From contig NZ_CP107797.1 of assembly GCF_036345995.1 (NCBI RefSeq), forward strand, positions 1 through 64,000: 64,000 nt of DNA, in the 5' to 3' direction. A program made the translations under genes and the position numbers. The notes beneath the pieces are model-generated. The model was given only the letters and a program-made list of their open reading frames with translations. It was not told where the DNA came from and searched no databases. This DNA comes from Streptomyces sp. NBC_00557 (GTDB lineage: Bacteria > Actinomycetota > Actinomycetes > Streptomycetales > Streptomycetaceae). Positions 60,266 through 64,000 of this stretch are shown here, piece by piece (the stretch's first letter is position 1; every line of letters starts with the position of its first letter).

Positions 60266-61495
60266 ATGCTGCAACAGCCCGCGTTCGGCAGCCGTCTGAG
60301 GAAACTGCGCCAGGCCCGCGGGCTGTCCCAGACCGCGCTGGCCGGTGACGGCATGTCCACGGGGTACCTCTCCCGGCTGGAGTCCGGCGCCCGCCAACCG
60401 ACCGAGCGGGCCGTCGCCTACCTCGCCGAACGGCTCGGCCTGGAGGTCGCGGACTTCGAGGAACCCGCGGGCGGCTCGCTCGCCAACGCGCTGTCGCTGG
60501 TCGCCTCCACCGGCTCCGACGCGGCGCTGGAGACGCTCCGCGAGGCCCTGGCGGCCGAGGGGCACGAGACGCCGGCTCTGCGCTGGCAGGCGCTGTGGCA
60601 ACTGGCCCGGCAGCGCCGGGTCCAGGGCGACCACGCCGGCGAACGCGAGTACCTGGAGGAGCTGGTACAGCTCGGCGACACGGTCGGGCTGACCGCGCTG
60701 CGGGTGCGCGGGCTGACCCGGCTCGCCCGCTGTCTGCGCTCGCTCGGCGACATCAAGGACGCCCTCGACGCGGCGATGACCGCCCACCATCTCGCCCGCG
60801 AGGACGACCTGGACGTGGAGGACCGTGCCGCGGTGCTGCTGGCCCTGGTCTCGGTGGAGGGCGAGGCGGGCCGGATGCCGGACGCGCGGGCCCACGCCGA
60901 CGAGCTGGTCGAACTGGTCGCCGGCCGGACGGACGCGTTGTGGGCGGAGGCGATGTGGACCGCGGCGGCGGTGCGCCTGCGGCAGGGCGACCACACCGCC
61001 GCGCAGGCCTACCTGGAGGAGGCGGTGGAGAAGTTCGGCAGCGGCGAGGACCTGGTGCTGTGGCTCCGGCTCAGGCTCACGACCGGCCGGCTGCACCTGG
61101 AGAAGACGCCGCCGGACCCCGAGGCGGCCGAACGGTGCCTGACGGCGGCCGAGTCGGCACTGGCCTTCGTCGGCACCCCCGGACTGCGTCAGCAGCTGGT
61201 CGCGCTCAAGGCCGACCTCGCCTTCGCCACCGCCCGGTACGACGACGCCCGCGCCCTGCTCGGCGAACTCGCCCAGGCGGAGCCCCGGATGACCTACCGG
61301 GAGAGGGTGCAGATGGACATCCTGCGCCACCAGCTTCTCATCCGCTCCGGCGACGAGCGCGGCATCCAGGGCCTGCGGACCCTCGCCGAACAGGCCCAGG
61401 CCGACGCGAACATCGACCTGGCCGCGCAGATCTGGCGCATCCTCGCGGAGTCGCTGGCCCAGTCCGCCACGGAACGGGGCTCCACGGCGGTGTGA
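60266..61495 (+). CDS. XRE-TPR regulator (RRNPP-like architecture)
   Basis: A 409-residue protein. The N-terminal XRE domain is FGSRLRKLRQARGLSQTALAGDGMSTGYLSRLESGARQPTERAVAYLAERL. The rest is a chain of tetratricopeptide-like helix pairs, as in peptide-sensing RRNPP regulators. The start ATG 60266 (MLQQPAFGS) is fixed by the domain beginning. Two tiny ORFs read away from it on the other strand. It converges with the MFS transporter gene; the 90 bases between hold four TGCCGG(T/G) tandem repeats (61511-61538). Confidence 0.85.
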   Translation: MLQQPAFGSRLRKLRQARGLSQTALAGDGMSTGYLSRLESGARQPTERAVAYLAERLGLEVADFEEPAGGSLANALSLVASTGSDAALETLREALAAEGHETPALRWQALWQLARQRRVQGDHAGEREYLEELVQLGDTVGLTALRVRGLTRLARCLRSLGDIKDALDAAMTAHHLAREDDLDVEDRAAVLLALVSVEGEAGRMPDARAHADELVELVAGRTDALWAEAMWTAAAVRLRQGDHTAAQAYLEEAVEKFGSGEDLVLWLRLRLTTGRLHLEKTPPDPEAAERCLTAAESALAFVGTPGLRQQLVALKADLAFATARYDDARALLGELAQAEPRMTYRERVQMDILRHQLLIRSGDERGIQGLRTLAEQAQADANIDLAAQIWRILAESLAQSATERGSTAV

Positions 61496-61585
61496 TCGCC
61501 CTTCCTCGGCTGCCGGTTGCCGGTTGCCGGTTGCCGGGAGCGGCGGCCCCTTCCTTCCCGGGGCGGCCGGCGGCAGGCGCGACGG

Positions 61586-62875
61586 TCAGCGGGGCGCCGG
61601 CTCCAGCGCCGGAGCCGGCGGTGGGGCCGGCGCCGGGTTCGTCGTCAGGGACCGCACCTGGCGGCTGCACAGAGCCCCCGCCGTCACCAGCACCACCAGC
61701 GTCGCACCGGCCAGCAGGGCGGTGCGGACGCCGAGGCGGCCCGCCAGGGGACCCGCGGCCATCTCGCCCAGGGGCAGGGCCACGAAGGAGCCGAGCGCGT
61801 CGTAGGCGTAGACGCGGGCCAGCCGGTCGGCGGGGATGTTCTCCTGGAGGGAGACGTCCCAGGCGACCCCGAACTGTTCCAGGGCCACGCCGTTGGCGAA
61901 CATCGCGACCGTCAGCAGCAGGGCGCCCGGTGCCTCGGCCAGCACGACCAGCGGGACGGCCTCCAGGGTCACCAGGGCCACGCCGAGCAGCAGCGCGCGC
62001 CGGACGCGGGAGCGGGCCGCCAGGATTCCGCCGGCCACGGCTCCCGCCATCTGCGCTGCCAGGACGGTGCCCCACGCCCCCCGCCCGAAGGTGCCGTCGG
62101 CGACGACCGGCCCGAGCACCTGCACGCCGCCCGCGACCACCGCATTGACCACCATGAACTGCAGGACCACCAGCCAGACCCAGGAACGTGAGGTGAACTC
62201 CCGCCAGCCCTCGCGCAGTTCGTGGAAGGGCCGGGCCGGCCCGGCGGCGCCCTCCGCGTTCGCGGGGGCGGTGCGCACGCCGAGGAAGCACAGGGCCGCG
62301 CCGCAGAACGCCACCGCGTTGCCCGCGAGCCCCCAGCCGGGTCCGAGTACGGCGGCCACCACGCCGGCCAGCGAGGAACCGGCGATCGCGCCGAGGTTGG
62401 TGCCCATCCGCATGACGGCGTTGGCGGGCCGGATCAGCTCGGCGGGCACCGTCTGCGGAGTGAGCGCGGCGGACGCCGGCAGGGACAGCGCGGCGAGCGC
62501 CCCGTTGAAGGCGCTGAGCAGCACCAGCAGCGGGATCGACGCGGCGTGCAGCAGTACGCTCACGGCGATCGCGGCCTGGACACCGGCGGCTGCCAGCGCC
62601 GACCCCTGGAGCACCAGCGTGCGCCGCACCCGGTCGGCGACCACCCCGCCGACCAGCAGCAGCGCCACGTTGGCGAGCGAGCGCGCGCCGACCACCAGGC
62701 CCAGGTCGGTGGTGGATCCGGTCGCGTCCAGGACGGCGAAGGCTAGGGCCACCGGAGCCATGGCGTTGGCGAAGTACACCAGCAGCCGGCCGGCCGCCAG
62801 CCGCCGGAAGGGGCGGTGCGCGAGCGGCGCCCACGAGCTGCCCCGAGCCGGGTCCCCGGCCGGCGTCCGCGTCAT
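61586..62875 (-). CDS. MFS transporter
   Basis: A 429-residue major-facilitator protein with about 12 hydrophobic segments, the usual DTLGLVVGARSL-to-VADRVRRT loop and a central cytoplasmic loop (about 190-215). It resembles MFS exporters of the DHA12 group (LLLVGGVVADRV, LSLPASAALTPQTVPAELI). It may export the cluster product or protect the host. The start is at 62875. 33 bases separate it from the CHAT-like gene in the same direction. Confidence 0.9.
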   Translation of the reverse strand: MTRTPAGDPARGSSWAPLAHRPFRRLAAGRLLVYFANAMAPVALAFAVLDATGSTTDLGLVVGARSLANVALLLVGGVVADRVRRTLVLQGSALAAAGVQAAIAVSVLLHAASIPLLVLLSAFNGALAALSLPASAALTPQTVPAELIRPANAVMRMGTNLGAIAGSSLAGVVAAVLGPGWGLAGNAVAFCGAALCFLGVRTAPANAEGAAGPARPFHELREGWREFTSRSWVWLVVLQFMVVNAVVAGGVQVLGPVVADGTFGRGAWGTVLAAQMAGAVAGGILAARSRVRRALLLGVALVTLEAVPLVVLAEAPGALLLTVAMFANGVALEQFGVAWDVSLQENIPADRLARVYAYDALGSFVALPLGEMAAGPLAGRLGVRTALLAGATLVVLVTAGALCSRQVRSLTTNPAPAPPPAPALEPAPR

Positions 62876-62908
62876 CGTCGTCGTCCTTTCTTCGCCGCCC
62901 CCGTACGG

Positions 62909-64000
62909 TCAGCGGGCCCGGTCCGCCGGAAGCAGTGTGAAGTGCACCCGGGACACCGAGATGCCGAGGTCCTGTACGGCGTACGGGCAGAAGTAGTAGG
63001 CCTGCGGGATGGCATCGCGGGACGGTGTGATCGTGAACTCGGCGTGCACCCGCTCGCCGGCACGCTCCGCCCGCACCCGGCGCAGCACCGGGCCGACCTT
63101 CGCGTCGAGGTACACCGGCAGCACGATGCCCAGGTTCACCGTCCCGGCGCGGCGCGCCACGGCCTCGACCACCACGTGGAGGGTACCGCCGGCCGCCACC
63201 TGATCCGCCGCCTTAATCGTCAACTCGGCCGACGCGATGAGGGAGTTGGCGACATCGCCACAGCGCGGGCAGACCACCTGCACGGTGTCGGTGACCACCG
63301 GCACCCGGCCGCGGCGCCGGTAGGCACGCAGCGGGCGGCCGCAGGCGCACGGGGTGTCCAGGGCCACGGGCGCGTCGGCCACGCTGCGCTCGCCGAAGTA
63401 GGTCGGGAACTGCAGGACGGGGTCGTCGTGGTGCTTGGCGAAGCGGTGGGCGAGGGCCAGGTCGAGGGACGTGGCCTCCTTGGCGACGGCGGCGAGCGCC
63501 TCCTCGGCCTCCGGGGTGTTCACCACCGTACGCACCACGTCGTGCAGCAGGGTGTCCGACAGCGCCCGCAGCCGGGGCCGCAACGGGTGGTCCGGGCCGA
63601 GCAGGCCGCTGTCCAGCAGGCCGGACAGCCGCGCGCCGAGGGTGTGCAGGGGCAGCGGCTCATGCTGCGGAGACCTGCTGCCGGTGAGGTCCCGGTCCAG
63701 GGCCGAGGAGCGCAGGCCGGCCTGTACGAACGCCGGATACGGATTGATGTCCCGCAGCCGCTCGTTGACCGCCTCCACCGTGCCGGCCGCGAGCCAGGCC
63801 AGGTTCTCCGGGCGCTGGCCGTCGCAGGCGGTGAGGGTGGCCACCACCGTCTGCGCCGGTCCGTCCAGGGCGTTCAGCAGGATCAGGTACTTCGGGTCGT
63901 ACATGGCGTGTCCGGCGAGCGCGCCGCTGAAGCAGTTCGCCAGCACCAGTTCGGCCGCCCGGATCGCGCGGGCCGGGATGAGCTTGTCCATGGGCTTGGT
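62909..64000 (-). CDS. CHAT-like protein with zinc ribbon, incomplete at window edge
   Basis: At least 360 residues; the frame continues through 64000 without a stop, so the ATG at 63991 may be internal. The visible start has VLANCFSGAL and TVVATLTACDG, which resemble the end of CHAT (caspase-like) domains, with a possible catalytic Cys in ANCFSG. A helical part follows, then a zinc-ribbon-like CACGRPL...CPRCGD near residue 220-245 and a beta-rich end. This suggests a protease-like effector, but the N-terminal half, including the His, is outside the window. Confidence 0.5.
   Translation of the reverse strand, partial: TKPMDKLIPARAIRAAELVLANCFSGALAGHAMYDPKYLILLNALDGPAQTVVATLTACDGQRPENLAWLAAGTVEAVNERLRDINPYPAFVQAGLRSSALDRDLTGSRSPQHEPLPLHTLGARLSGLLDSGLLGPDHPLRPRLRALSDTLLHDVVRTVVNTPEAEEALAAVAKEATSLDLALAHRFAKHHDDPVLQFPTYFGERSVADAPVALDTPCACGRPLRAYRRRGRVPVVTDTVQVVCPRCGDVANSLIASAELTIKAADQVAAGGTLHVVVEAVARRAGTVNLGIVLPVYLDAKVGPVLRRVRAERAGERVHAEFTITPSRDAIPQAYYFCPYAVQDLGISVSRVHFTLLPADRAR

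Overview
The window looks like the left end of a linear replicon, most likely a giant linear plasmid, of a Streptomyces or close relative. Codon use is very GC-rich. The first 230 bases are a chain of GC-rich palindromes with TGC and TTC loops, the arrangement of Streptomyces telomeres. Further in are tap-tpg terminal-replication genes, parA-parB, two separate iteron-type candidate origins, and a primase-polymerase/helicase pair. The outermost tip of the telomere seems to be missing.

Layout. 1-230: telomere. About 412-6597: a Tn7-like transposon (tnsA-like, tnsB, tnsC, tniQ and one unknown gene) bounded by inverted arrays of TGYGCAGK sites. 6761-8400: a second, decayed transposon of the Mu/Tn7 class. 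8996-12910: a large HTH-NTPase-WD40 protein. 13235-16186: an endolysin-like CHAP protein, a SigE-type ECF sigma factor and an alpha/beta hydrolase. 16562-18479: a phosphotransferase pseudogene, an XRE regulator and a membrane protein. 18727-32792: plasmid backbone. It holds an odd class II tRNA-like gene, two overlapping RepL-like winged-helix genes with 21-bp iterons, parA-parB, fourteen copies (nine perfect) of a 17-bp palindrome CTATTACGSCGTAATAG scattered from 18.7 to 25.2 kb plus one at 56.2 kb, tpg and tap, a cluster of 24 GTCGCT/AGCGAC repeats around a Z-DNA-prone tract, and the primase-polymerase and helicase genes.

32913-39451: a hormone-type regulatory block resembling the avenolide (butenolide) system: acyl-CoA oxidase, receptor-type TetR, cytochrome P450, second receptor-type TetR and a SARP activator. 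ARE-like dyads lie in front of most of them. 39545-59467: a secondary-metabolite region with an aromatase/cyclase, an acyl-CoA dehydrogenase-like protein, two phosphopantetheinyl transferases, acyl-CoA carboxylase beta and epsilon subunits, a tandem ACP and a single ACP, a type II thioesterase, two more SARPs, a LAL regulator, a PqqD-like protein and a SnoaL-like protein. It also holds three apparent pseudo-enzymes: two paralogous condensation-plus-thioesterase-like proteins and a half-length acyltransferase-like protein, all lacking their catalytic residues. No ketosynthase, adenylation domain or PKS module is visible, so the core synthase must lie outside the window or be unconventional.

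59644-64000: an XRE-TPR regulator divergent from two tiny ORFs (an RRNPP-like layout), an MFS exporter and an incomplete CHAT-like protein running off the edge.

Proposed logic (inference): a butenolide-like signal made by the oxidase and P450 releases the TetR receptors from ARE sites, turning on SARPs that activate the biosynthetic genes. Tap/Tpg, ParAB and the two candidate origins maintain the linear molecule.
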